A program made the translations under genes and the position numbers. Source: RUG11462 sp036308645 (GTDB lineage: Bacteria > Bacillota > Clostridia > Oscillospirales > Acutalibacteraceae). Taken from it: a stretch of 50,642 nucleotides of DNA. The stretch spans positions 1 to 50,642 of the forward strand of contig JAXJVH010000017.1 of NCBI GenBank assembly GCA_036308645.1. Reading direction: 5' to 3'. Shown here piece by piece: positions 15,017 to 22,884 of the stretch (its first letter is position 1; the number at the start of each line of letters is the position of its first letter). The notes beneath the pieces were generated by a model that was not told where the DNA came from, made no database searches, and saw nothing but the letters and a program-made list of their open reading frames with translations.

Positions 15017-15571
15017 ATGGAAAGAAATACATTTTCAAAATTTTGTTTAAAACTTTTTTTAAGACTGTTTTGTCTTGATATTTGTTGCTTTGTAACGTGT
15101 TCGTTTTGTATCACTTCAAGCGGAAGTCATTTAATAAGAATATTTCTTCAAGCGGCTTGTATAATAGTAATGATTGCTTTTGTATATCCCGTTTGTCATA
15201 AGGTAGGCGACCTTGACGCACCGCTTGTAAATGTAGGACATCGCAAGTACAGTCCTCTTAAAGGCTTGTATGCAGGTCTTGTTGCTACATTACCCTGCTT
15301 ACTGTCAGGCATATTTTTGCTCATTTCTAAATTTACAGGACTTTTTGCTTCGTTTGTGAATTATTATAAAATTATAAATTCGATTTTCTTCCCGTTTTTG
15401 TATTCGATTATGCCTGTTGATTACACTATTTCGGAACTGCCTATAAGCAGCGTTATATTCAGTTTTTTAATTTTGGCAGTCATTCCGATTGTATGTATGT
15501 TTGCATATATTCTCGGACTTGAACGTTTTTCGTTTTCTGAAAAACTGTTATATAAAAAGAAAGAAAATTAA
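15017..15571 (+). CDS. Unrecognised membrane protein
   Basis: 184 residues with about four to five hydrophobic helices, for example ACIIVMIAFVYPVC, GLYAGLVATLPCLLSGIFLL and SVIFSFLILAVIPIVCMFAY. The loop KVGDLDAPLVNVGHRKYSP is polar and contains a short KY-SPLKG stretch. Cys-rich at the N-terminus. It is last in the nusB-ispA gene run, 33 bp after ispA, and a terminator follows. I do not know the function. Confidence 0.75.
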   Translation: MERNTFSKFCLKLFLRLFCLDICCFVTCSFCITSSGSHLIRIFLQAACIIVMIAFVYPVCHKVGDLDAPLVNVGHRKYSPLKGLYAGLVATLPCLLSGIFLLISKFTGLFASFVNYYKIINSIFFPFLYSIMPVDYTISELPISSVIFSFLILAVIPIVCMFAYILGLERFSFSEKLLYKKKEN

Positions 15572-15579
15572 TTTAAAAT

Positions 15580-15617
15580 ACGCTATTCTGTTTGTTGTTT
15601 GCAGAATAGCGTTTTTT
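15580..15617 (+). terminator. Terminator of the nusB-ispA gene run
   Basis: An 11-bp perfect stem ACGCTATTCTG/CAGAATAGCGT, an 11-base loop and a run of six T residues. Confidence 0.92.
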
Positions 15618-15631
15618 GATATATGTAAAAA

Positions 15632-15660
15632 GGACTGCCTTGCTTGTAGCAAGACAGCCC
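15632..15660 (-). terminator. Terminator of the small Cys-rich gene
   Basis: On the minus strand a 12-bp stem with G-T pairs (GGCTGTCTTGC with GCAAGGCAGTCC) is followed by TTTTT. It lies 18 bp beyond the stop codon of the gene at 15678-15785. Confidence 0.8.
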
Positions 15661-15677
15661 AAATTAAATTCGCTTAA

Positions 15678-15785
15678 TTAGCAGTTGTTGCAACCGCAAC
15701 CGTTGTTGTTACCGCAGCATACGAAGATGATTATAAGAAGGATAATCCATTCGCAGCAGTTGTTGCCAAAATTAAAACAGCCCAT
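15678..15785 (-). CDS. 35-residue Cys/Asn/Gly-rich hydrophobic protein, probable late spore-envelope component
   Basis: The minus strand encodes MGCFNFGNNCCEW, a hydrophobic run IILLIIIFVCC, then GNNNGCGCNNC and a stop: 8 Cys in 35 residues around a single membrane-type helix. AAAGGAGG sits ten bases before the ATG, a sigma-K-like promoter lies upstream and a terminator downstream, so this is a complete single-gene unit. The composition resembles tiny spore-coat or YjcZ-like sporulation proteins, but I do not assign it to a family. Cysteines could cross-link into the coat or bind metal. The role is inferred from composition and promoter. Confidence 0.8.
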   Translation of the reverse strand: MGCFNFGNNCCEWIILLIIIFVCCGNNNGCGCNNC

Positions 15786-15816
15786 GAGTCGTTTGCCTCC
15801 TTTCTGCCTTCACTAA

Positions 15817-15843
15817 TAGTTTATGAAAGATGCAAAAATCGGT
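15817..15843 (-). promoter_or_regulatory. Sigma-K-like promoter of the small Cys-rich gene
   Basis: Minus strand: AC (15843-15842), 16-bp spacer, CATAAACTA (15825-15817), matching the sigma-K pattern AC-N16/17-CATANNNTA completely. It lies 32 bp before the start codon and would place expression in the late mother cell. Confidence 0.7.
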
Positions 15844-15913
15844 TACTGAAAATTAAAATTTAATGCGAATGTTATTAAATTATGAATTTTTTTAAAATAT
15901 TATAAAAAATGTA

Positions 15914-15929
15914 TTGACTTTTACTGACC
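15914..15929 (-). promoter_or_regulatory. CtsR operator 1, over the -35 element
   Basis: Minus strand reads GGTCAGTAAAAGTCAA, fitting the heptad direct repeat RGTCAAA-NAN-RGTCAAA. It points opposite to operator 2 and covers the -35 hexamer. Confidence 0.78.
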
Positions 15930-15942
15930 TTTGAAGTATTAT
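15914..15942 (+). promoter_or_regulatory. Sigma-A promoter of the ctsR operon
   Basis: TTGACT (15914-15919), 17-bp spacer, TATTAT (15937-15942). It is flanked and overlapped by two CtsR boxes. Confidence 0.85.
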
Positions 15943-15944
15943 AA

Positions 15945-15961
15945 GGTCAGAGAAAGTCAAA
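15945..15961 (+). promoter_or_regulatory. CtsR operator 2, behind the -10 element
   Basis: GGTCAGAGAAAGTCAAA fits the CtsR heptad repeat with one deviation. It spans the transcription start region 15 bp before ctsR, so CtsR should repress its own operon. Confidence 0.88.
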
Positions 15962-15975
15962 GAGAGGTTTTTGAA

Positions 15976-16428
15976 ATGAGATTAAGTGATTTGATAAGCC
16001 AAACAATTTTAGATATGTTAGCGGAATCCGAATCGGGCGCCGCCGAAATTAAAAGAAATGATTTTGCAAATAAAGTAGGTTGTGTTCCGAGTCAGATAAA
16101 CTATGTTTTATCCTCAAGGTTTACGCCTGAAAACGGATATATAGTTGAAAGCCGAAGAGGCGGCGGAGGATATATTAAGATTACGAGAATTAATCTTGAT
16201 CGTTCAAGCGCAATTATGCACATTGTAAATTCAATCGGAAATGAAATCAGCGTAAATGCCGCAAGAATTATTCTCGAAAATTTAAACGAACAAAAAGTAA
16301 TAACCGATGAGCAAAATGTTTTGATAAGTACGGCGGTTTCCGACAAATGTTATGCCGATATTCCGCCTATAATCAGAAATGCACTTCGTGCTTCTATTTT
16401 TAAAAATATGTTGGTTGCATGCATTTAA
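15976..16428 (+). CDS. ctsR: CtsR, repressor of class III heat-shock genes
   Basis: 150 residues. The N-terminal winged HTH (SDLISQTILDMLAES ... RNDFANKVGCVPSQINYVL) carries the diagnostic RGGGGYIKI wing (Arg-Gly tetraglycine loop) that senses temperature and is phosphorylated by McsB on Arg. The frame is open from 15931, but the GAGAGG site and family start (MRLSDLI) favour the ATG at 15976. First gene of ctsR-mcsA-mcsB-clpC. Confidence 0.96.
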   Translation: MRLSDLISQTILDMLAESESGAAEIKRNDFANKVGCVPSQINYVLSSRFTPENGYIVESRRGGGGYIKITRINLDRSSAIMHIVNSIGNEISVNAARIILENLNEQKVITDEQNVLISTAVSDKCYADIPPIIRNALRASIFKNMLVACI

Positions 16429-16449
16429 TTTTTAAGGAGTTGATTATAT

Positions 16450-16953
16450 ATGTTATGTGAAAATTGCAAAAAAGCCACCGCTACGACTCATATTAAGCGG
16501 TCTGTTAACGGCGTCACAAGAGAATATCATTTATGCCCCGAGTGTGCGGCAAAATTAGGATTTTCAAATTTTCATTTTTTTGATATGAATGATTTATGGA
16601 GCACATTTCTCGGAAACGGGCAAAGCGCAATGCCTCAAACAAAGCGTTGCAGAACCTGTAACACATCGTTTGAAGAAATTATAAATAACGGAAAAATGGG
16701 TTGTCCTGACTGCTACACAGAATTCAGAGAAGAGATTTTGCCTACGCTTATAAAAATTCACGGCAAAACCGAGCATAAAGGAATTTCTCCCGAAAACAGC
16801 GGTTCTGCCGAAACAAATGCAGAAAACACGCAGGTTGATGAAATTACAAAACTTGAGAATGAATTAAAAACGGCAATAGAAAACGAAGAATTTGAGAAAG
16901 CGGCGGAATTAAGAGATATTTTAAAAGAGAAAAGGGGAGAGATAAATGGATAA
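16450..16953 (+). CDS. mcsA: McsA, zinc-binding activator of McsB
   Basis: 167 residues with two four-Cys zinc sites (C3, C6, C29, C32 and C67, C70, C85, C88) and a C-terminal UVR motif (~133-163; LENELKTAIENEEFEKAAEL). McsA activates the arginine kinase McsB and senses metal and redox stress. It overlaps mcsB by 8 bp. Confidence 0.96.
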   Translation: MLCENCKKATATTHIKRSVNGVTREYHLCPECAAKLGFSNFHFFDMNDLWSTFLGNGQSAMPQTKRCRTCNTSFEEIINNGKMGCPDCYTEFREEILPTLIKIHGKTEHKGISPENSGSAETNAENTQVDEITKLENELKTAIENEEFEKAAELRDILKEKRGEING

Positions 16954-17962
16954 GTGGTATTTAAAAAACGGTAAAGACGCAGATACCGTTTTCAGCGTAA
17001 GAATAAGGCTTGCAAGAAATTTATCCGGCTTTCCTTTTCCAAATAAAATGAGTGATGAGCAAAAATATTCTGTTATTCAAAAAGTATCCGACGCAGTTTT
17101 TAAATCAGAAGTCGGAAAAGATTATAAGTTCATTGATATGGATAAAATCTCGGAAACCGAAGCGATTTTTTTGGCTGAAAGACATCTTATAAGTCCTGAA
17201 TTTATTAAAAATACAAAAGGCAGAGCGCTTATTTTGAAAAATGACGAGTCTGTAAGCGTTATGATTAACGAAGAAGACCATATAAGAATTCAAAGTATTG
17301 CGGCAGGACTTGAATTTGAAACTGCTTGCAAAAATGCTTTTGAAATCGAAAAAATTATCGGAAATGCAGTCGAATACGCATTTGATAAAAAATTCGGTTA
17401 TTTAACCGAATGTCCTACCAATCTCGGTACGGGAATGAGAGCGTCGGCAATGTTGCATCTTCCGGCTTTAGAAAAAATCGGTGCGCTTGAAAGAATTTTT
17501 AATTCAATTTCAAAATTCGGCGTTGCTATTCGCGGTACTTTCGGCGAGGGAACAAAAGCCAAAAATTCTATGTATCAAATTTCAAATCAGGTAACTTTGG
17601 GCATTAGCGAAAAAGAGTCGATTGAAAATGTTGAAAATATTATCAATCAACTGATTTCAAAGGAAAAAGAAGCGAGAGAGGCTTTTGACCGATTTAGAGT
17701 GGAAGATACCGTATTCAGAGCATTAGGTACGCTTAAATACGCAAGAATGATATCGTCGGAGGAGTTTTATAAACTTATATCCGATATTCGTCTCGGCGTT
17801 TCTATGGGAATACTTAATATTCCGATAAGCGTAATCAATTCGCTTAATTTGTTAAACGGCAGCGCAGGCGTTTCTTCTCTTGCGGGCGGAAATCTTGACG
17901 CTGATACACGTGATACAAAAAGAGCGCAGAATTTAAGAGAAAGTTTAAAAAACTATATGTAA
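16946..17962 (+). CDS. mcsB: McsB, protein arginine kinase
   Basis: 338 residues with the phosphagen-kinase catalytic domain: SVRIRLARNLSGFPFPNKM near residue 17 binds ATP phosphate, CPTNLGTGMRAS holds the conserved Cys, and IRGTFGEGTKA follows. McsB phosphorylates Arg on CtsR and on misfolded proteins, marking them for ClpCP. The C-terminal phospho-arginine binding region ends in DTRDTKRAQNLRESL. Translationally coupled to mcsA. Confidence 0.97.
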   Translation: MDKWYLKNGKDADTVFSVRIRLARNLSGFPFPNKMSDEQKYSVIQKVSDAVFKSEVGKDYKFIDMDKISETEAIFLAERHLISPEFIKNTKGRALILKNDESVSVMINEEDHIRIQSIAAGLEFETACKNAFEIEKIIGNAVEYAFDKKFGYLTECPTNLGTGMRASAMLHLPALEKIGALERIFNSISKFGVAIRGTFGEGTKAKNSMYQISNQVTLGISEKESIENVENIINQLISKEKEAREAFDRFRVEDTVFRALGTLKYARMISSEEFYKLISDIRLGVSMGILNIPISVINSLNLLNGSAGVSSLAGGNLDADTRDTKRAQNLRESLKNYM

Positions 17963-18001
17963 TTGTTTAGTTTAAAAATTTATGGAAAGGAAGAATGTTT
18001 T

Positions 18002-20431
18002 ATGTATAAATTTAACGGATTTACCGAAAAAGCCAACAGAGCGCTTAATGAAAGCATTTCTGCGGCTGAAAACTTCGGCCATACTTATATCGGCAGCGAG
18101 CATATTTTAATCGGCATTTTGTCTGAAGAAGATTCAGTTGCTTGTTCGATTTTAAATCAAAAAGGCATAACTCGTGAAAAAATTGAAGAAATGCTTGTTT
18201 CAATCGTCGGAAAAGGGGTAAGATCTCGTTTGTCGCCTGATAATTTTACTCCGAGAGCAAAACATATTCTTGAATTATCAATCGGTTGTGCAAGAAGTTT
18301 CGGCGTTCAGATTGTCGGAACAGAGCATTTATTGTTGAGCATTTTAAACGAAGGCGAAAATTATGCTACGAGATTTATAACCGAACTCGGCATTGATAAG
18401 CGTGATATTGAAAGAGAACTCATTTCATCAAGCGGTGTTGCCGACGCAGAAATCAGCGAAAATAATTCGCCTAAAGGAAACGGAAAAACACCTACTCTTG
18501 ATAAATTCGGCAGGGATTTAACGGCAGAAGCAAAGGATAAAAAACTTGACCCTGTTATCGGAAGGTCAAAAGAGATTGAAAGAGTTATACAGATTTTGAC
18601 CAGAAGAACTAAAAACAACCCTTGCCTTATCGGCGAGCCGGGCGTTGGTAAAACGGCTGTTGCCGAAGGTCTTGCTATAAAAATAGCCGATGGCGAAGTG
18701 CCCGAACTGCTAAAGGATAAGCGAGTAATCGCCCTTGATTTGACAGGTATGGTTGCAGGCACTAAATACCGTGGCGATTTTGAGGAAAGAATCACAAATG
18801 CTATTGACGAAGTAAAAAAATCATCAGATATAATTTTGTTTATTGACGAACTTCATACAATCGTCGGCGCAGGTTCTGCCGAAGGCTCAACCGACGCCGC
18901 AAATATATTAAAACCGTCGCTGGCTCGTGGCGAATTTCAGGTAATCGGCGCTACGACTTTGAACGAATACAGAAAATTTATCGAAAAAGACGCGGCGCTT
19001 GAAAGACGTTTTCAGCCTGTAACGGTAGGCGAGCCGACCGAAGAAGAAGCGGTTCAGATTTTACAGGGATTGCGTGATAAATATGAGGCGCACCACAAAG
19101 TTAAAATTACCGATGAGGCTTTGAAAGCGGCTGTAAAACTTTCTTCAAGATATATTACCGACCGTTATTTGCCTGACAAAGCGATTGACCTTATTGATGA
19201 AGCGGCTTCAAAAGTAAGGCTCAACGCATATACCGCTCCTGACGGAGTTAAGGATTTGGAAGCAAAAATTAAAGAAATCGAACTTGAAAAATCTGCGGCA
19301 ATTTCTTCGCAGGATTTTGAGAAAGCGGCGAAACTTCGTGATGAAGAAAAAGAACTTAATCAAAAATTAACTGATTTAAGAGAAAAATGGCATGAAAATA
19401 ACGCCAATATTTCGCAAGAGGTTACCGAAAATGAGGTTGCTTCTATTGTTTCGGGTTGGACAGGAATACCTGTTGTTCGTTTAACCGAAGAAGAAAGCGA
19501 AAAACTTCTTAAAATGGAAGAAATTCTTCACAAACGCATTGTAGGTCAGGAGGAGGCTGTTTCAGCCGTTTCCCGTGCAATCAGGCGTGGCAGAGTAGGT
19601 CTTAAAGACCCGAAACGACCTACAGGCTCGTTTATCTTTTTAGGACCTACGGGCGTAGGTAAAACAGAACTTTGCAAGGCTCTTGCCGAAAGTATTTTCG
19701 GAGATGAAAAGGCGCTTATTCGTTTTGATATGTCCGAGTATATGGAAAAACATACCGTTTCACGCCTTGTAGGCTCACCTCCGGGATATGTAGGTTATGA
19801 CGAAGGCGGTCAACTTACCGAAAAAATCAGAAGAAATCCTTATTCCGTAGTGCTTTTTGATGAAATTGAAAAAGCACACCCCGATGTCTTTAATATACTT
19901 TTGCAAATTCTTGACGACGGTATTTTGACCGATTCGCAGGGAAGAAAGGTTGATTTTAAAAACACTATTATCATTATGACTTCAAATGTCGGCGCAAGAC
20001 TTATCACCGATAGAAAATCATTAGGATTTTCAGGTGGCGAGAATGCGCTTGACGATAACGAGGTTAAATCCGATGTTATGGGTGAGTTAAAACGTCAGTT
20101 TAAGCCGGAATTTTTAAACCGTGTTGACGATATAATCGTGTTTAAACAACTTAAAAAAGAGGATATTAAGGAAATTGCAAAACGTTTGCTTGATATTCTT
20201 GCAAAACGTCTTTCTGCTCGTGATATTACAATCGAATTTACAGATGAAGCAATATCAAAAATTGCCGATGAAGGTTTTGACCCTGTTTACGGCGCACGAC
20301 CGCTGAAAAGAGCAATTCAAACCAAAATCGAAGATAAACTTTCAGAGGAAATGCTTGATAATAAAATCAAAGACGGTATGAGTATCATCTGTGATTATAA
20401 AGAAAATAATTTTGTTTTTGAACAAAAATAA
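18002..20431 (+). CDS. clpC: ClpC, AAA+ unfoldase of the ClpCP protease
   Basis: 809 residues: N-domain repeats (1-145), first AAA+ module with Walker A GEPGVGKTA (211-219), the middle coiled-coil domain with a UVR-like segment (~430-460) typical of ClpC, and a second module with Walker A GPTGVGKTE (548-556) and MSEYMEKHTVSRLVGSPPGY. The start at 18002 is set by AAAGGAAG and the family start MYKFNGFT; the upstream frame to 17963 is not used. Last gene of the CtsR operon, ending at a strong terminator. It unfolds Arg-phosphorylated substrates for ClpP. Confidence 0.97.
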   Translation: MYKFNGFTEKANRALNESISAAENFGHTYIGSEHILIGILSEEDSVACSILNQKGITREKIEEMLVSIVGKGVRSRLSPDNFTPRAKHILELSIGCARSFGVQIVGTEHLLLSILNEGENYATRFITELGIDKRDIERELISSSGVADAEISENNSPKGNGKTPTLDKFGRDLTAEAKDKKLDPVIGRSKEIERVIQILTRRTKNNPCLIGEPGVGKTAVAEGLAIKIADGEVPELLKDKRVIALDLTGMVAGTKYRGDFEERITNAIDEVKKSSDIILFIDELHTIVGAGSAEGSTDAANILKPSLARGEFQVIGATTLNEYRKFIEKDAALERRFQPVTVGEPTEEEAVQILQGLRDKYEAHHKVKITDEALKAAVKLSSRYITDRYLPDKAIDLIDEAASKVRLNAYTAPDGVKDLEAKIKEIELEKSAAISSQDFEKAAKLRDEEKELNQKLTDLREKWHENNANISQEVTENEVASIVSGWTGIPVVRLTEEESEKLLKMEEILHKRIVGQEEAVSAVSRAIRRGRVGLKDPKRPTGSFIFLGPTGVGKTELCKALAESIFGDEKALIRFDMSEYMEKHTVSRLVGSPPGYVGYDEGGQLTEKIRRNPYSVVLFDEIEKAHPDVFNILLQILDDGILTDSQGRKVDFKNTIIIMTSNVGARLITDRKSLGFSGGENALDDNEVKSDVMGELKRQFKPEFLNRVDDIIVFKQLKKEDIKEIAKRLLDILAKRLSARDITIEFTDEAISKIADEGFDPVYGARPLKRAIQTKIEDKLSEEMLDNKIKDGMSIICDYKENNFVFEQK

Positions 20432-20435
20432 ACTA

Positions 20436-20464
20436 AAAAAGGGTGCCGAAAGGTACCCTTTTTT
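20436..20464 (+). terminator. Terminator of the ctsR-clpC operon
   Basis: A 12-bp stem AAAAAGGGTGCC/GGTACCCTTTTT (one G-T pair) with a GAAA tetraloop and T run, 4 bp past the clpC stop codon. Confidence 0.93.
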
Positions 20465-20582
20465 AATATCTAAATTGCATTTTATTTCACATTTTTGTTT
20501 GTATAGTAATAACAATACAAATAATATTTAAAAATTTGTTGTAATTTCTAAATATTTGTAGTAAAATGAATTTATACACAAA

Positions 20583-20793
20583 ATGAAGTTGATTGCAACA
20601 GGTTTTGAAGTAAAATACACAATCGGTAAAAAGACGGTTACAAAAACATTTAGCACCAAAAAATCAATCACAAAAACAATTAGCGGTCTTAAAAAAGGGA
20701 AGTTACAAAGTCAGAATAAGAGCGCTGATAAAACAAAGCGGCAAAACCGCTTATAGTAATTGGTCAAAGATAAAAACCGTTAAAGTGAAATAA
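20583..20793 (+). pseudogene. Frameshifted C-terminal remnant of a surface protein (fibronectin type III-like domain)
   Basis: From 20583 the frame reads ATGFEVKYTIGKKTVTKTFS then ITKTISGLKKG, the first strands of an fn3-like repeat. A one-base shift in the A-run at 20691-20696 moves the sequence to the next frame, which continues SYKVRIRALIKQSGKTAYSN and ends WSKIKTVKVK-stop at 20793. This is the usual C-terminus of Lys/Thr-rich surface proteins in Ruminococcaceae. No signal peptide, upstream domains or ribosome-binding site remain. It is too short and broken to function; a sequencing error cannot restore the missing N-terminus. Confidence 0.75.
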
Positions 20794-20804
20794 GTTATAT
20801 ATAT

Positions 20805-20935
20805 AAAAAAGCCTTCCCTTGGGGAAGGTGGCAAGCCGCAGGAAAAGACGGATGAGGGTCGAGTTTCGGATAAAACGGCACGCCGAGGTCGTCGTGCCCT
20901 ACGATTGTAGATGAAATTACGACGAAAAATCTGTG
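20805..20935. repeat. Hairpin-rich dispersed intergenic repeat
   Basis: A CCTTCCC/GGGAAGG hairpin (20812-20828) is followed by GGTGGCAAGCCGCAGG-type sequence and a GGCACG/CGTGCC hairpin near 20880-20902. The first part resembles the GGAGGTGGCACGGC segment at 50518-50533. It carries no open reading frame of note. Confidence 0.55.
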
Positions 20936-20972
20936 TTTAAAAACTTTGGTTCTTTTGCAAAGTTGGGGTGTA

Positions 20973-21033
20973 GATTGGCTCCCTCGTCAGAGGTAGGCGA
21001 TAAGTGTTGAAACCACAACATTAGGAATAGAAC
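20973..21033 (+). repeat. Dispersed repeat, copy 1
   Basis: 20980-21033 matches the reverse complement of 50467-50522 at all but a few positions, sharing AGGCGATAAGTGTT and AACATTAGGAATAGAAC. The preceding ATTGGCTCCCTCGTCAGAGG is shared with the window's right end. An intergenic family repeated in inverted orientation 29.5 kb apart. Confidence 0.85.
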
Positions 21034-21071
21034 AACTAAAAAAGGATGCTATTTGGCATCCTTTTTTAGTT
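21034..21071 (-). terminator. Terminator of hisS-aspS
   Basis: A perfect 16-bp stem (AACTAAAAAAGGATGC with its complement) and 6-base loop, 23 bp beyond the aspS stop codon. It works with T-rich tails on either strand. Confidence 0.9.
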
Positions 21072-21094
21072 ATTTGCATATATAAATTTATCGG

Positions 21095-22870
21095 TTAATC
21101 TTCAATTTTTATTCCCAAATCTTTAAGTTGAATATCATCACAAGGGGCAGGGGATTCGCTCATTAAATCTCTTGCGTTTTGCATTTTCGGGAATGCGATA
21201 ACGTCACGCAGAGATTCACATTTAAGCATAATCATACAAAGTCTGTCAAGACCTATGCCCATACCGCCATGAGGAGGTGCGCCGTATTTGAAAGCGTCTG
21301 TCAAAAATCCGAATTTTTCCTGTGCCTCTTCATCCGAAAGACCGAGCGCTTTAAACATTTTTTTCTGTAAATCAGGGTTGGTAATACGGATAGAGCCTGA
21401 AGACATTTCCGTGCCGTTCATAACAAGGTCATAAGCCTTTGCTCTTACCTTGCCGGGATCGGTTTCAAGATATTCAATACATTCATCAAGCGGTGCGGTA
21501 AACGGGTGGTGCATAGCGTCCCAATTTCTTGTTTCTTCATTATATTCAAAGAACGGAAATTCAGTAATCCATACAAGGTTATATTCGTCTTTAGGAATTA
21601 TATCAAGTTTATTTGCCATCTCAAGTCTTAATGCGCCGAGTACAGGCAGAGTAACTTTATCTTTATCAGCGACAATTACAATAACATCGCCTTTTTCAGC
21701 GCCGCAACGCTCAATAATTGCGTTCATTTCATCTTCGCTTACAAATTTTGCGAATGATGAAGCAATGCCGTCATCGGTCATTCTTGTCCAGGCAAGTCCT
21801 TTTGCACCGATGCCTTTTGCGCTTTCGGTAAGCCTGTCGATATTTTTTCTTGTATAAACATCTACACAATTTTTAGCGCAAATTGCTCTTACGCTGCCGC
21901 CGTTATCAACAGCGCCTTTGAACACTCCGAAACCGCTGTTTTTAACTATATCGGATAAATCAATGATTTTCATATCAAATCTCAAATCAGGCTTATCCGA
22001 ACCGTAGAGATTCATAGCGTCGGCATAGGTCATTCTCGGCAACGGCAAAGCAATATCTACATCAAGTATTTCTTTGAAAAGACGTTTTACAAAGCCTTCA
22101 TTAACCGCTAAAACATCTTCAGTATCAACAAATGACATTTCAAGGTCAATCTGCGTAAATTCAGGCTGACGGTCTGCACGTAAGTCTTCGTCACGGAAAC
22201 AACGTGCAATTTGCATATATTTGTCAAAACCCGAAACCATAAGAAGTTGTTTATAAATCTGCGGTGATTGCGGAAGCGCATAAAATTCACCGTGATAAAG
22301 ACGGGAGGGGACAAGATAATCTCTTGCACCTTCGGGAGTTGATTTGATAAGCATAGGAGTTTCAATTTCAATAAACCCTTGTTCATCGTAATAATCTCTT
22401 ACAACTTTTGTGATTTTATGGCGCATCATTATATTTCTTTGTAAATCGGGGCGACGTAAATCAAGGTATCTGTATTTACATCTGAGTTCCTCTTTTACTT
22501 TTGAATTTTCAACTATTTCAAAAGGCGGTGTTTCGGCGGTAGATAAAATTTTGTATTCATTTACTGCGATTTCGATTTCTCCCGTAGGCAAATCTTTATT
22601 TATTGAAGAACGGATTTTAACAACGCCTTTTGCCATTACTACATATTCAGAACGAGTTTCGTTTGCTTTTTCAAATATTTCTCTGTCTGTGGTATCGTCG
22701 AAACTTAATTGAACTATACCTGTTCTGTCACGAAGATCTATAAAAATCAACTGGCCTAAATTACGTCTACGCTGAACAAAACCGCAAACTACTACTTCTT
22801 TATTTTCATCTTCTCGGCGAAGTACGCCGCAATAATGCGTTCTTCGCATATTTTCCATAAATTCTAACAT
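21095..22870 (-). CDS. aspS: Aspartyl-tRNA synthetase
   Basis: 591 residues, bacterial type: N-terminal OB-fold anticodon domain (GFVQRRRNLGQLIFIDLRDR), class II motif 2 FRDEDLRADRQPEFTQID near residue 222, a GAD insertion domain, and motif 3 GMGIGLDRL near the C-terminus. It charges tRNA-Asp (possibly also tRNA-Asn if non-discriminating). The ATG at 22870 is chosen because GAGGTAG lies seven bases ahead. It starts 14 bp after hisS and shares its T-box. Confidence 0.97.
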   Translation of the reverse strand: MLEFMENMRRTHYCGVLRREDENKEVVVCGFVQRRRNLGQLIFIDLRDRTGIVQLSFDDTTDREIFEKANETRSEYVVMAKGVVKIRSSINKDLPTGEIEIAVNEYKILSTAETPPFEIVENSKVKEELRCKYRYLDLRRPDLQRNIMMRHKITKVVRDYYDEQGFIEIETPMLIKSTPEGARDYLVPSRLYHGEFYALPQSPQIYKQLLMVSGFDKYMQIARCFRDEDLRADRQPEFTQIDLEMSFVDTEDVLAVNEGFVKRLFKEILDVDIALPLPRMTYADAMNLYGSDKPDLRFDMKIIDLSDIVKNSGFGVFKGAVDNGGSVRAICAKNCVDVYTRKNIDRLTESAKGIGAKGLAWTRMTDDGIASSFAKFVSEDEMNAIIERCGAEKGDVIVIVADKDKVTLPVLGALRLEMANKLDIIPKDEYNLVWITEFPFFEYNEETRNWDAMHHPFTAPLDECIEYLETDPGKVRAKAYDLVMNGTEMSSGSIRITNPDLQKKMFKALGLSDEEAQEKFGFLTDAFKYGAPPHGGMGIGLDRLCMIMLKCESLRDVIAFPKMQNARDLMSESPAPCDDIQLKDLGIKIED

Positions 22871-22884
22871 AATTCTACCTCGCT

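Noticed and set aside
18361..18795. 144-codon frame antisense to clpC
   Set aside because: It lies entirely within clpC, has no ribosome-binding site, and has the composition of an antisense shadow.
20813..20828. Second terminator for the clpC operon
   Set aside because: The hairpin belongs to the dispersed repeat and is not followed by a T run; the real terminator is at 20436-20464.
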